Shown here in pieces: positions 56,013-64,000 of a DNA stretch of 64,000 nucleotides. The notes below the pieces were generated by a model that was not told the origin of the DNA, did not search any database, and saw nothing but the letters and a program-made list of their open reading frames with translations. Source of the stretch: Leptospira sp. WS92.C1 (GTDB taxonomy: Bacteria > Spirochaetota > Leptospiria > Leptospirales > Leptospiraceae); contig NZ_CP162130.1 of NCBI RefSeq assembly GCF_040833975.1, positions 1,005,501 through 1,069,500 of the forward strand, in the 5' to 3' direction. The first letter of the stretch is position 1, and each line of letters opens with the position of its first letter. Position numbers and translations under genes: made by a program.

Positions 56013-57167
56013 TTAATCCGCCCACGCTACAAAAATTTCTCTCGGACCGGTAAACGGATGTCTTCCGTGGGAGACCGAATAATTATCGATCACAAGGATA
56101 TCTCCGTTTTGCCAGGAGAAAAGAGAAATGTTTTTCCAGAAGGCTGCCTGGATTTGAGTCAATTCTTTGAGGGAAATTTCCGCACCATCTCCGTAGGTGC
56201 AATGTGTATCTAGATATTCTTTTTTGGTGGTTAGCTTTTTGAGAAAGGTAAGCGCCTCAAGTGCGAGTCCCACAAAAAATCCGCGAAGAGTTTTTTGACG
56301 GGAAAAGATATGCCAGTATTCCTTTCTGGCCGCGTCTATATGAAATACCTGAGAATGATTGTGCCAAGCAAGCGATTTGAATTCCGGATGTTTGCGGATT
56401 GCTTGTGTCGTATTGATCAATCGTATGTTGTCTTGCCCAAACCATTCCACTTTGAAGTTTTGTTTTTTGGAAATTTTTTCGACCTCGGTTCTATCTTTGG
56501 TTTGAAACATTTCATCCCAACGTTTTGTTTTCCAAAATTGAAAACGTGATCGGTTGGAAGGTCCGTCATACACCCTTGAATACCGGATTTTGTTTTTTTC
56601 AAACTTGTCGCGGATGGATTGCGGAACATCTTGTAGAACCTTTCTCAGATCCGTGATCGGGGTTTCTCCGAACTTGCCAGGAGCTTTACCGCAAAAGAAA
56701 AAAAGTTTTTTAGGCGGAGAATCGAGAAAGCTCATCTCGGCGTGTTGCATAATCGGATACGCGGAGGGAAGTTCGGTCGCAGTGAACGCGTATTTAGTAA
56801 CCTGGTTCCGGGGAGAGGTTCCGAGATAATTATTTTTGAGATTGGAATCCACTGTCAGAATGACGTCTTCGAAATCCTGAGGAGAAACGATTTGAAATCC
56901 TCTGAAAAGAATCGCTCCGTATTTTTTGAGGTCTTCGGTTAACGCGCGTTTGTTGGTCTTAGTCCATGCGATCAAAGAAGCCTTGCTTGCCTGATCGATT
57001 GAAATCGGTTGATAAACGACAGGGAGAGGATTGTTCGAATTTAAAAAGCCTTTTTGTAAGTTCGATCCCGTTTTAGGCGAAGCTTTTTTGGAAGAGACGG
57101 CCTTTGATTTCGATTTTGATTGCAGTTTGTTTTTTGTCTTTGGTTTTGTAAGAGCTTTCGTCGCCAT
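56013..57167 (-). CDS. SyrP-like TauD/TfdA-family dioxygenase
   Basis: This 384-residue Fe(II)/2-oxoglutarate-dependent oxygenase has a Lys/Ser-rich N-terminal extension of about 45 residues. Metal ligands are His142 and Glu144 in [11 protein letters not shown] (HxE rather than the usual HxD) and His367 in [13 protein letters not shown], with Arg376 to bind 2-oxoglutarate. HxE with KLFFFC nearby is the pattern of SyrP, an aspartate hydroxylase of syringomycin synthesis. The substrate here is unknown, and no peptide synthetase is adjacent. ATG 57167 is preferred to ATG 57215, but the ribosome site of both is weak. The BASS symporter gene follows after 4 bp. Confidence 0.82.
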   Translation of the reverse strand: MATKALTKPKTKNKLQSKSKSKAVSSKKASPKTGSNLQKGFLNSNNPLPVVYQPISIDQASKASLIAWTKTNKRALTEDLKKYGAILFRGFQIVSPQDFEDVILTVDSNLKNNYLGTSPRNQVTKYAFTATELPSAYPIMQHAEMSFLDSPPKKLFFFCGKAPGKFGETPITDLRKVLQDVPQSIRDKFEKNKIRYSRVYDGPSNRSRFQFWKTKRWDEMFQTKDRTEVEKISKKQNFKVEWFGQDNIRLINTTQAIRKHPEFKSLAWHNHSQVFHIDAARKEYWHIFSRQKTLRGFFVGLALEALTFLKKLTTKKEYLDTHCTYGDGAEISLKELTQIQAAFWKNISLFSWQNGDILVIDNYSVSHGRHPFTGPREIFVAWAD

Positions 57168-57335
57168 GGTGTATAACGTCCCCTGAAGATTTCCTGATCC
57201 TACCCGAGGATTCATTTGGAAAAAGTAATTTTTAAATACGATGAGAACGGATCTCTTTTTGAATACAAGAAATATTTGTTATAACAGAGTAAAATTTAAT
57301 AAATTGAATTACGATTTAGTCGGTTCCACTGTTTT

Positions 57336-57351
57336 TTGTGGGAGCTCTTCC
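57336..57351. repeat. Dispersed palindrome, family 1 (variant)
   Basis: TTGTGGGAGCTCTTCC is a variant copy with an inner GAGCTC, in the long gap between the dioxygenase gene and the pseudogene. Confidence 0.55.
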
Positions 57352-57601
57352 GTCTAAATTCAAAGCAGAGCTTTTACAAAATGATCACAAATCAGAATCC
57401 TTGAGACTCTATAAAAGATTTTGACCATTTTTACTAAAATTCTTGTGATTTGATCTTTCGGCTACCGTGGCGCTGCTTGGTCGTTTTATGAGAAAAATGT
57501 CTAATAAAGTAGAAAAATATCTGCAATGACAAATCTTTTTGTTTAGTGAAATGAGGAAAATTCTTTCTCAAAAAGTCATGGGAAAGTTGGCATAAAAATA
57601 T

Positions 57602-58008
57602 CGTTGGCTACGGCTTAGTTTGATTTTGTTCCTCCCGTTGGGTTCGATTTTTGCGGATAAGGAGGGGGCTGGTAACCATGAACTGGCTTTCTCAAAATCT
57701 TGAAAATCCCAAGGTGCGGATCATCAAGGTAAACGTAGGTTCGGGTATTTGCGAAAAAGGACATACCAAAGGCGCACTGCACTTTCACTGGCATACGGAT
57801 TTCGTGGATCAACCGTGAAGAGATATCGTTTCTGCCGGAATTCAAGAACTTGCGATTCGATTTGGATATTATCGTTATGAGGACGGGATCTGTTTGCGAC
57901 CGTCGCTGTTCTTGTCATCCTGGTGAACTGATTCAATGGTTTGAGGATGTGATTCGCAAAAAGGTGGAAAAAGAGCGAACTGATTTCCCAATCTTTTGTT
58001 TGTGGTAG
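57602..58008 (+). pseudogene. Frameshifted remnant of an exported or membrane protein gene
   Basis: Protein-like sequence runs through all three plus-strand frames in turn. Frame a (from about 57602) has a signal-like LRLSLILFLPLGSIFADKEG and stops near 57710. Frame b (from ATG 57678, with AAGGAGG upstream) reads NLENPKVRIIKVNV. Frame c (from about 57739) reads VRVFAKKDIPKAHCTFTGIR, then SWINREEISFLPEFKNLRF and ends TAG 58008 after GELIQWFEDVIRKK. The breaks fall near 57700 and 57738. The ends abut family 1 repeat DNA at 57999. I do not recognise the family. The remaining parts of 57168-58145 show no gene. Confidence 0.6.
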
Positions 58009-58019
58009 TTCCTACAAAA
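57999..58019. repeat. Dispersed palindrome, family 1
   Basis: TTTGTGGTAGTTCCTACAAA is a near-perfect copy overlapping the last codons of the pseudogene. Confidence 0.7.
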
Positions 58020-58045
58020 GAGACTTTTCCGAAAAAAGGCTTGAT

Positions 58046-58061
58046 CGGGACTTGAAGTCCG
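58046..58061. repeat. Dispersed palindrome, family 2
   Basis: CGGGACTTGAAGTCCG belongs to the GGACTTnAAGTCC family, 27 bases after the family 1 copy at 57999. Confidence 0.7.
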
Positions 58062-58145
58062 TCCCAGAGTATTTTCGGAAAAATCCGTCTTTATACCATT
58101 CTACCGATCAATGTCCGATCTTCGAATGGACTTTTAAAATCCAAT

Positions 58146-59159
58146 TTAAATTTCGATGCAGACCTTTCCGAAATGTTTTCCGGCTTTGAGTGTTTCAAAA
58201 GCCTCTGGAGTTTCCTCGAAGGAATAGACATGGTCCACAATCGGTTTGATTTGGTTTGCGTTGATCGCTTTGTTCATGTCTTCAAAATTTCTTTTGCTTC
58301 CTACGATAATTCCTTGAACTCGAATTCCCTGCATGAGAATCGGAAAGAGAGAAAGGTTGTTGCTTTCTCCTCCTGCAAGCACTCCGATAAGGGCGATCGT
58401 TCCCCAAGGTTTTGTACTCGCGATCGATTTTTGTAATGTACCTGCTCCGCCGACTTCTATGATCAGATCCGCTCCTTTCATATCAGTAATCTTACGAACC
58501 TCTCGGTCCCAGTTTGTTTTTTCGTTGTAGTTGATGACTTCGTCTGCGCCGAGGGCTTTTACTTTCGCCAATTTATCATCGCTGGAAGAAGTTGCGATCA
58601 CTCTTGCGCCCATCATTTTAGCAAATTGTAATGCAAAAATGGAGACCCCTCCGGTTCCTTGAACGACTACGGTCGCTCCGGGCTGAATGTTTCCGTGAGT
58701 CACGATGGCAGTGTATGCGGTCAATGCAGCGCAGGGAAGAGTGGCGGCCTCCGCAAAGGAAAGGTGATCGGGCATTGGGACAAGACCCTGTTCTCCGAAA
58801 ATTCTATATTCGCAAAGAGTTCCGTCCTGAGGACCGCCGAGAGTATTTCTGAGCATGTCGATATCGGGCGCTCCGTCGATCCAGGTTTGTGCAAAATTGG
58901 CGCAAACCTTATCTCCGAGCTTCCATTTGGTAATGCCGGGACCTATTTGAGCGATTTCGCCCGCGCCGTCCGAAAGAGGAATGAGGGGAAGTTTTTGTCT
59001 CGGGTTGTATTTTCCGATCGCCATCAAATAGTCTCTATAATTTAAAGAGGCAGCTCTGAATCGAACTAAAACCTCTCCGGGACCTGGGATCGGGTCCGGA
59101 CGTTCGGTGATCTTTAAATTTTCCAGTCCGAATTGGTTTTGAATTTCATAAACTTTCAT
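58146..59159 (-). CDS. NADPH:quinone oxidoreductase-type MDR protein
   Basis: This 337-residue enzyme belongs to the zinc-free medium-chain dehydrogenase/reductase group. Seen: [52 protein letters not shown], the nucleotide-binding [22 protein letters not shown], and [25 protein letters not shown]. Zinc-site cysteines are absent, as in quinone or enoyl reductases. It likely reduces a quinone or unsaturated carbonyl with NADPH. ATG 59159 has AAGGAA about 9 bases upstream; the frame to 59213 has none. Confidence 0.92.
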   Translation of the reverse strand: MKVYEIQNQFGLENLKITERPDPIPGPGEVLVRFRAASLNYRDYLMAIGKYNPRQKLPLIPLSDGAGEIAQIGPGITKWKLGDKVCANFAQTWIDGAPDIDMLRNTLGGPQDGTLCEYRIFGEQGLVPMPDHLSFAEAATLPCAALTAYTAIVTHGNIQPGATVVVQGTGGVSIFALQFAKMMGARVIATSSSDDKLAKVKALGADEVINYNEKTNWDREVRKITDMKGADLIIEVGGAGTLQKSIASTKPWGTIALIGVLAGGESNNLSLFPILMQGIRVQGIIVGSKRNFEDMNKAINANQIKPIVDHVYSFEETPEAFETLKAGKHFGKVCIEI

Positions 59160-59300
59160 TAGCCCGTTCCTTTTGCAACAGGACCCGCAATTGGTCCTGT
59201 TTGGTTGATTCAAAAAGAATCAAATCCAAAGACAGTTTGTAAGAAAACTCATTTTTCGAATTGGAAGGGAGGGGATTTCAAAAGTGAAAGAGGGTATTGA

Positions 59301-59380
59301 AAAATTAAAAAAAGCGGTTCTACCCTTTTTTGTCGCCTTATTTGGTCTTAAATCGACAATTGAAAAGTAGGAACCGCTTT
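59301..59380 (-). terminator. Terminator of the lipoprotein gene at 59393
   Basis: On the minus strand AAAGCGGTTCCTACTTTTC (59362-59380) pairs imperfectly with AAAAGGGTAGAACCGCTTT (59311-59329), with a loop of about 32 bases, and is followed by a T-rich stretch. It lies 13 bp after the lipoprotein stop. One arm resembles the family 1 repeat core GTAGGAAC. Confidence 0.75.
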
Positions 59381-59392
59381 GTGCTCGCTTGA

Positions 59393-60457
59393 TTATTCGC
59401 GAATGATATCCGAATTGAAATAATTGGCACTGGGTCCGGGACCCAAAATGGTTGACGGTAACATGCTATTGCGAATTTCCACTCGATAGTTTCCGTTTGC
59501 TAAATCTTGAGGAGTGAAGGATGGTTGAACGTCGTTTAGCTTGACTCTTGTTTCATAAAACCAGACATCACTGTGATTTGTTTTCGCAACGAAGTAACAA
59601 GCCGGCAGTGTAATACGACCTTCGCCGATTACTTGGGACGTATTTACAGGGTTGCGCAATCGGACCGTTAGATTAAACTGGGTTACGTCTGTTGACAGTT
59701 TGTAGTTGTCCAGCGCAGGCAGTCGATATTTCGCATTTGCAAAACAACCGTTCGCATTACAATCAAAGGAGATTTTTGCGTTAAAATCATAGGGAGCATC
59801 AAATTTTTCGGAACTTTTCCATTCTAAAACACTTCTTCCAAAAGTCGCTCCACCGTTTGTCATCTCCATCAAATTAAATCTGATTTCATTGTCTGCGCTG
59901 CCAGTTGGTGAGTCGGTAGAAATTCTAGAAATGCCCGGAAAACGATGATTTAGCATCGCCGTATCAAAACGAATCGTATTTGCATCGGGTCTTGAAAAGG
60001 AAGAAAATGTGCCAAGACCGACTCCACCAGTCCCATGGGATATACTCAATCGAAAGAAATTAGAAGTCACTGGTCGATCAAAAATCGCGTCGATGATGGT
60101 GTTTCCCGGGGTAGTTGGGCGGATTTGTCTGATCCGAACATACTCGCCATCTTCCAACAAAGTGTCTGCAGGAAATCCATGCGCCTCACAGACCTCGACC
60201 CCACCTCCGTTTACGATCCCTTGATCTTCCGCTGAATAAAGTTTTAGACTCCCTTGCGCCGGAGTTACGGATAGCAATACGGCTTGAAACTCCTCTTCCT
60301 GAGACGAATTTTCATTGATCGCAGAAACGGACTGACCTATGATTAAAGAAGTCAATGCGTCTTGTGTCTGTGCTTTTTCCTCCTCACAAGAAACAAAGAG
60401 GATGCCGAATAATATTAGCATCCCGATGAAATGGAGTTTCATTTTTGATAAATTCAT
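59393..60457 (-). CDS. Putative lipoprotein (354 aa)
   Basis: This protein begins with a signal segment FIGMLILFGILFVSC, a plausible lipobox, followed by EEEKAQTQD. The mature part is beta-rich and Asn/Thr-rich, with Cys pairs (SFDCNANGCF) and segments like NTIRFDTAMLNHRFPGI and YKLSTDVTQFNLTVRLRNPV. No family is recognised; leptospiral surface lipoproteins often look like this. ATG 60457 is chosen; 60487 and 60442 are other ATGs. A terminator follows, and the gene stands alone. Confidence 0.72.
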   Translation of the reverse strand: MNLSKMKLHFIGMLILFGILFVSCEEEKAQTQDALTSLIIGQSVSAINENSSQEEEFQAVLLSVTPAQGSLKLYSAEDQGIVNGGGVEVCEAHGFPADTLLEDGEYVRIRQIRPTTPGNTIIDAIFDRPVTSNFFRLSISHGTGGVGLGTFSSFSRPDANTIRFDTAMLNHRFPGISRISTDSPTGSADNEIRFNLMEMTNGGATFGRSVLEWKSSEKFDAPYDFNAKISFDCNANGCFANAKYRLPALDNYKLSTDVTQFNLTVRLRNPVNTSQVIGEGRITLPACYFVAKTNHSDVWFYETRVKLNDVQPSFTPQDLANGNYRVEIRNSMLPSTILGPGPSANYFNSDIIRE

Positions 60458-60702
60458 ATCGTTTATTATCCCAAATTTTTTATTCAATGCTGATCATCTA
60501 TAATGAATTTTGCATCCAGCGGATCACTTTTCTAATTTTGAAAGATTGATGATCGTCGTGCTTCTCTTTGTTAAACCGGCTTGCATTCTATTTTTTTCAA
60601 CTCAGGATTCTAAAGAATACCATTGGGAATGAAATCCATAAAATAAGGAATATTGTGGCCCGCTCCTTGAGTGAAATAGAAAAAATGAGACAATGCGCGG
60701 AT

Positions 60703-60752
60703 CGATTTTAGCGGTTTTATAAAAGTTTTGAGGCTAAAATCGCATTTTTTCT
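60703..60752 (+). terminator. Hairpin with T-run, no gene upstream
   Basis: Perfect 10-base arms CGATTTTAGC (60703-60712) and GCTAAAATCG (60733-60742) are followed by CATTTTTT. It lies in the roughly 370-bp gap upstream of sufE with no plus-strand gene before it, so it could end a small RNA or attenuate sufE. Nothing else stands out in the gap. Confidence 0.55.
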
Positions 60753-60827
60753 CTTAAAAGCTGGGTAAGGTTGTCGGTTTTTCTGATTGCTTGCAAGGTC
60801 ATTTTGGAAAAGCTGGAATGGAAAGCC

Positions 60828-61226
60828 ATGGGTGTCATCGAAGAAATTCAGAGGGAAATTATTTCGGAATTTTCGGAATGTACCGATTGGCAGGAACGTT
60901 ATCAGCTTCTCATTGAGATGGGGGACGAGCTACGACCCATTCCCGATTTTTTCAAAACGGAAGAGCGCTTGGTTCCTGGATGTCAATCGCGGGTTTGGAT
61001 CATCCCCGAAGAAAAAGAGGGAATGATCCAATTTCAAGCGGACAGCGACTCCGCCATCACTCGCGGAATGATTGCTCTTTTAATTCGTGTTTTTTCGGGA
61101 AGAACCCGGGAGGAAATCAAAAACGCTTCGCTTGAATTTTTAAAGGAGATCGGACTGGATAAACATTTGTCTATATCTAGACGAAACGGTTTGTATTCCA
61201 TGGTCAATATTTTGCGGAACAGTTGA
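60828..61226 (+). CDS. sufE: Cysteine desulfurase sulfur acceptor SufE
   Basis: SufE takes persulfide sulfur from SufS and passes it to the SufBCD Fe-S scaffold. The 132-residue protein has the normal length, and the active Cys52 lies in VPGCQSRVW. Other blocks are [35 protein letters not shown] and LGL-like [21 protein letters not shown] 60828 is used because the SufE homology begins there; ATG 60771 would add 19 unrelated residues. No other suf genes are in the window. Confidence 0.94.
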   Translation: MGVIEEIQREIISEFSECTDWQERYQLLIEMGDELRPIPDFFKTEERLVPGCQSRVWIIPEEKEGMIQFQADSDSAITRGMIALLIRVFSGRTREEIKNASLEFLKEIGLDKHLSISRRNGLYSMVNILRNS

Positions 61227-61684
61227 TTTTTTCGGAAGAAAACAATTTTATAAAACGAGTTTTCTGTTGTGAGCCGATTTGTCCTGAGTCTCGCGTAAAT
61301 TAAAATGACAGAGGTATTTGCAAATACAGCGGGATCAAGGAGAGGTCCTTTTTTTCGTGAAAAAACTTTCAGAAGTTCTACTGTATCGTTTTTTGAAGCG
61401 AATTTTGAGGATTGAAAAAGAGTTAGAACATGTGGACTCAAACCTCTTTCGCCATTGAAAATCGAGGCGTTGCAATGAAAAGACGACTGCGAGGATTTCT
61501 TAAAACTTAGAAACTAAGCAGCGTAAGAAGCTAAACTCAAATTTCGCTTCCTAAGGAGTGCGAAATATATGATTGAAGTCGCCGAGGAGCGGAGTTGCAA
61601 TTAGCTTCCCTTTTCCATTGAGCGGAGTTTCAAATTAGGGTTTTATCTTTTTTGTGGATTCAAACCCCAATTTGTCAAAGCTAT
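61227..61684. other. Intergenic region with small repeats
   Basis: No convincing gene. TGTGGACTCAAACCTC (61434) and TGTGGATTCAAACCCC (61654) are near-identical direct repeats, and GAGCGGAGTTGCAATTA (61587) and GAGCGGAGTTTCAAATTA (61620) another pair. A weak stem TTCGCTTCCT/GGAGTGCGAA lies near 61545. It may be decayed repeat DNA. Confidence 0.5.
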
Positions 61685-62380
61685 TTAAATTGGGCGAATG
61701 CTCCAATAAAAGAATAGAAAAATAACAAAAACCGGAAAAAACCAAGTTAAGAATCCTCTCCCTGAGTTTTGATTGAAAATCGTTTTTGACACTCGAATGA
61801 AGCTGAGCATTTGTAACACGATTCCGGCAATAACAAAAACGCTCACAAATCCTACGAATAAGATCATATAAAAGATATCTCGTTTTGCACCGTCCGGCAT
61901 AACGCTGAAAAGAAATAAAACAGGAAATAATGAAAGTAGAATGTAGAGATTACTTGATATTACGATCGATAAACATTTTAAGAAAGAAACCCCGCTCTCA
62001 CCAAAAATTTTCAGAGTCAAATAAGATCCGATGCTGAAATAAAGTTCGAATAGGATTAACAAAAATCCAAAAGCAAAAAGATTATACGGAAAGGAGTTGA
62101 GTACATACATAAGCAATGAAACTTTGCCTTCCGCTAAAAGACCCCTCATGATTTCCGAATATTCGATGAGATAGGTCAGATTGAACAAAGATAATGTAAA
62201 ATTTATAACAACGTATAAGATTAAAAAAATTAAATGCGTCTTAATTGTAGATTTAAAAAAATCCGTCTCGGATAAATGGCTGATCTCCTTTGGGGATAAA
62301 TGCAAGCTTATCGTGTATTTGATTTCTCTTCTGAATATATTGTCAGAGAAAAATAATTTCATCGTTTTGAGTATTTTCAT
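61685..62380 (-). CDS. Yip1-like multi-pass membrane protein
   Basis: This 231-residue protein has an amphipathic N-terminus with basic residues and about five membrane helices, in the layout of Yip1-domain or related integral membrane proteins. No catalytic motif is seen. ATG 62380 overlaps the stop of the MORN gene (ATGA), so it is the third coupled gene of a short operon after the RND and MORN genes. The longer frame to 62428 would overlap the MORN gene by 52 bp and lacks a ribosome site. The function is unknown. Confidence 0.7.
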   Translation of the reverse strand: MKILKTMKLFFSDNIFRREIKYTISLHLSPKEISHLSETDFFKSTIKTHLIFLILYVVINFTLSLFNLTYLIEYSEIMRGLLAEGKVSLLMYVLNSFPYNLFAFGFLLILFELYFSIGSYLTLKIFGESGVSFLKCLSIVISSNLYILLSLFPVLFLFSVMPDGAKRDIFYMILFVGFVSVFVIAGIVLQMLSFIRVSKTIFNQNSGRGFLTWFFPVFVIFLFFYWSIRPI

Positions 62381-63087
62381 AGTTCGTTTTCCTTTTTTGA
62401 ATTCGGCGCTTCGATGTCTTTTTTCCAATTGCCCTTATAGATGATTTTTCCTGATTCATCTTGAAGAATTCCGTAACCTTCTCTTTTTCCTGCACGCCAA
62501 GATCCAATATAGATATTTCCATTTGGATAGATAAAGGCGCCTTTTCCATCAAAAATGCGACCACTTCTGTAGACACCATCCAATTTGATTCCATCCGTTA
62601 GAATTAATCTTCCTGCACCATCGGGTTTGTCTTCGTTCCATCTCGAGTTCAGAGTGCTCCCGTCTCTCCAGACAAACTGTCCAATTCCGTGCTTTTTGTT
62701 ATTTAGAAAAAAACCGGAATAAGAAGAGCCGTCGGGGTATCTGTAAAACCCTTTCCCTTGTTTTTGTCCCCGTTTCCATTCACCTCTGTATAGATGTCCC
62801 TCTTCGTTTTTAAACAACCCGTATCCGTCAGGATGAGAATTTTTAACATATCCTTCGTAATAGGATCCACCTCTATACTGGATCTTCGCAAACCCGTTTT
62901 CGCAATCACCCGAAAGACATTCGAACCTTGTGACTCTCATGTATAGAGTGACCGAAAAAAAAAGGATTACAGCGATTAGCAATATTCCGTATATTTTTCC
63001 CTTTTTTGTTTTGGTAAAAATTTGAAAACGGGCTTTTGAATACGAAAGTAAATTTAGAATTTGATTTTTTACGATCTTAGGGTTCAC
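62377..63087 (-). CDS. Membrane-anchored MORN-repeat protein
   Basis: This 236-residue protein has one membrane helix (about residues 31-49) and seven MORN-type repeats of about 23 residues, each with a Y/F-x-G-x-W/Y core and a GxG turn: YYEGYVKNSHPDGYG, LYRGEWKRGQKQGKGFY, SYSGFFLNNKKHGIG, and so on to YKGNWKK. A Cys pair (CLSGDC) follows the helix. MORN repeats bind lipids or proteins and often extend along a surface. GTG 63087 overlaps the RND gene stop (GTGA). A scaffold role for the neighbouring transporter is inference. Confidence 0.85.
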   Translation of the reverse strand: MNPKIVKNQILNLLSYSKARFQIFTKTKKGKIYGILLIAVILFFSVTLYMRVTRFECLSGDCENGFAKIQYRGGSYYEGYVKNSHPDGYGLFKNEEGHLYRGEWKRGQKQGKGFYRYPDGSSYSGFFLNNKKHGIGQFVWRDGSTLNSRWNEDKPDGAGRLILTDGIKLDGVYRSGRIFDGKGAFIYPNGNIYIGSWRAGKREGYGILQDESGKIIYKGNWKKDIEAPNSKKENEL

Positions 63088-64000
63088 GTTTGTTTTCTCC
63101 CAGATGTGAATGTTTGAATTTTAAATGATATTTTTTTCCAGATGTGAGAAGCAGTTTTCGCATAATTAAAGTTAAATGAAAAAATAAAAAATTTGGATAG
63201 AAGTAGTGAAAAAAAGAAAACACCGGATACGTTTTTTAATATATTGAGTTCCTTGTTTGATAATAAAAGGAGTGGTAAATAAATAATAAATGCGATTGCA
63301 AGCAATGTAGAATTACCTTTCTTATCTATTCGTCCTTTGGTTTGATACGAATTTGCGAGTAGTTGAAGCATGGTCGAGAAAAGGATTGCGATACTTCCGA
63401 TATGCAGGCTGATATCATAAATTTTGAAAAAAAACAGATAAAGCGATAAAAAAATGCTATAAGCAAAAAGTAAGGATAAAAAATAGTTGAACGATTCTCC
63501 TAATGATTCCGTAAATCCGATTAAAAGAAAAAAACAAATTGCGAGTATTAGTATGATATATGCGATAAAACTGGAATTCGATTTTGATATTTTTTCGATT
63601 CGATTGTTAGATTCGATCCTTTCATCTGGATTTAGATTTTTTAGAGCGCCATTTTGGGCGAGCTTCAATAAAGACGCGGAATCATAAGCGTCCGTTCTGA
63701 TTGAGATGGAAAGGTTGGGACTCTTGTTTTTTCTGAATAGCTTGATCGGAGAGATGCTTTCTTTTTGAGTATATAAATTATTAATCGAAGAGAGCTGTCC
63801 TGTGCTATTTTTAATCAAGAATTTGTTGAGTTGCTTTTCGGATTCTCTATATTCTTTGGAAGATCGTATTCGAATGTCAAGTTCGTTGTTGTCGTCTCTG
63901 AATTTACTTACTACAGAGCCTTGCAATACAGTTTTTAAGAACGAGCCGATCTCCGAATTTTGAACCGAAGGGTCGTTATGATTTAGCTCCAGCTGTAGTT
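63084..64000 (-). CDS. RND-family transporter, C-terminal part
   Basis: The frame is open at the right edge, so the N-terminal part lies outside. About 304 residues are visible. The first part (SEIGSFLKTVLQGSVVSKFRDDNNELDIRIR, then GQLSSINNLYTQKES) reads like the porter/docking domain of AcrB-type pumps, where bound peptides near DIRIR and I..I are typical. Several membrane helices follow (FIAYIILILAICFFLLIGFTES; LHIGSIAILFSTMLQLLANS), the layout of TM8-12 but very divergent. It probably exports or moves a hydrophobic substrate by proton motive force. It heads the coupled RND-MORN-membrane-protein operon. Confidence 0.7.
   Translation of the reverse strand, partial: LQLELNHNDPSVQNSEIGSFLKTVLQGSVVSKFRDDNNELDIRIRSSKEYRESEKQLNKFLIKNSTGQLSSINNLYTQKESISPIKLFRKNKSPNLSISIRTDAYDSASLLKLAQNGALKNLNPDERIESNNRIEKISKSNSSFIAYIILILAICFFLLIGFTESLGESFNYFLSLLFAYSIFLSLYLFFFKIYDISLHIGSIAILFSTMLQLLANSYQTKGRIDKKGNSTLLAIAFIIYLPLLLLSNKELNILKNVSGVFFFSLLLSKFFIFSFNFNYAKTASHIWKKISFKIQTFTSGRKQT

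Noticed and set aside
57615..57936. Minus-strand open frames over the pseudogene
   Set aside because: The plus-strand frames have a signal-like start and natural protein composition; the minus ones look like reverse shadows.
61652..61672. tRNA T-arm-like GGTTTGAATCC on the minus strand
   Set aside because: No acceptor stem, D-arm or anticodon arm can be formed around it.

Overview
The window looks like chromosomal DNA of a spirochaete of the genus Leptospira, probably from the pathogenic clade. This rests on a DUF1564-type gene (37592-38131, a family I know only from Leptospira), many lipoproteins with loose spirochaetal lipoboxes (LFISC, ATIGC, LNGC, LFVSC), frequent TTG starts and moderately AT-rich base use. 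The exact species is not decidable from sequence alone. No rRNA, convincing tRNA, CRISPR array, intact insertion sequence or prophage was seen.

Layout. 1-3003: end of a cell-wall cluster (ftsW, murG, murC). 3010-6060: a thioredoxin/TPR protein, hisE and a GT-C membrane glycosyltransferase. 6367-11521 (minus): a c-type cytochrome maturation operon (ccmE, ccmF, a ccmH-like gene, a zinc-ribbon membrane protein, a lipoprotein) with a YdcF-like gene upstream. 11647-12490: three small genes, two of them very short. 12537-17531 (minus): an ECF sigma factor, a FecR-like regulator, a DUF2946-like protein, a TonB-dependent receptor and a Cys-rich lipoprotein, in fecI-fecR-fecA-like order. 17540-20417: envelope genes, including a SGNH lipoprotein and an outer-membrane protein bracketed by an exact 31-bp direct repeat. 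21028-25439: a hydrolase, an SMR/EamA-type transporter, a methylacyl-CoA racemase-like enzyme and an acyl-CoA dehydrogenase.

25871-31515: a membrane protein, an ECF41 sigma factor with its NADH-dehydrogenase-like partner preceded by a textbook ECF41 promoter, a di-haem peroxidase that is a likely client of the ccm operon, and a TolC-family protein. 31607-43986: DUF255 protein, rsfS, an LCP/LytR-type protein, an acyl-CoA ligase, DUF1564, a large Lcl-domain protein, a TlpA-like lipoprotein, an AlkA-type glycosylase, an MFS exporter and pirin. 44204-49484: a molybdopterin oxidoreductase, a repeat-rich stretch and typA. 49978-57167: an acyltransferase, a lipoprotein, an AlkD-type glycosylase, trhO, a BASS symporter and a SyrP-like dioxygenase. 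57602-58008 holds a frameshifted pseudogene. 58146-64000: a quinone oxidoreductase, a lipoprotein, sufE, and the end of an RND-MORN-membrane-protein operon that runs off the right edge.

Short palindromic repeats of at least two families are scattered through the intergenic DNA and are densest at 44.0-44.2 and 46.4-47.5 kb. The most distinctive biology is the ECF41 autoregulatory unit, the Ccm system whose CcmE carries Cys in place of the haem-binding His, and the sigma/FecR/TonB-receptor locus with a Fur-box-like site.
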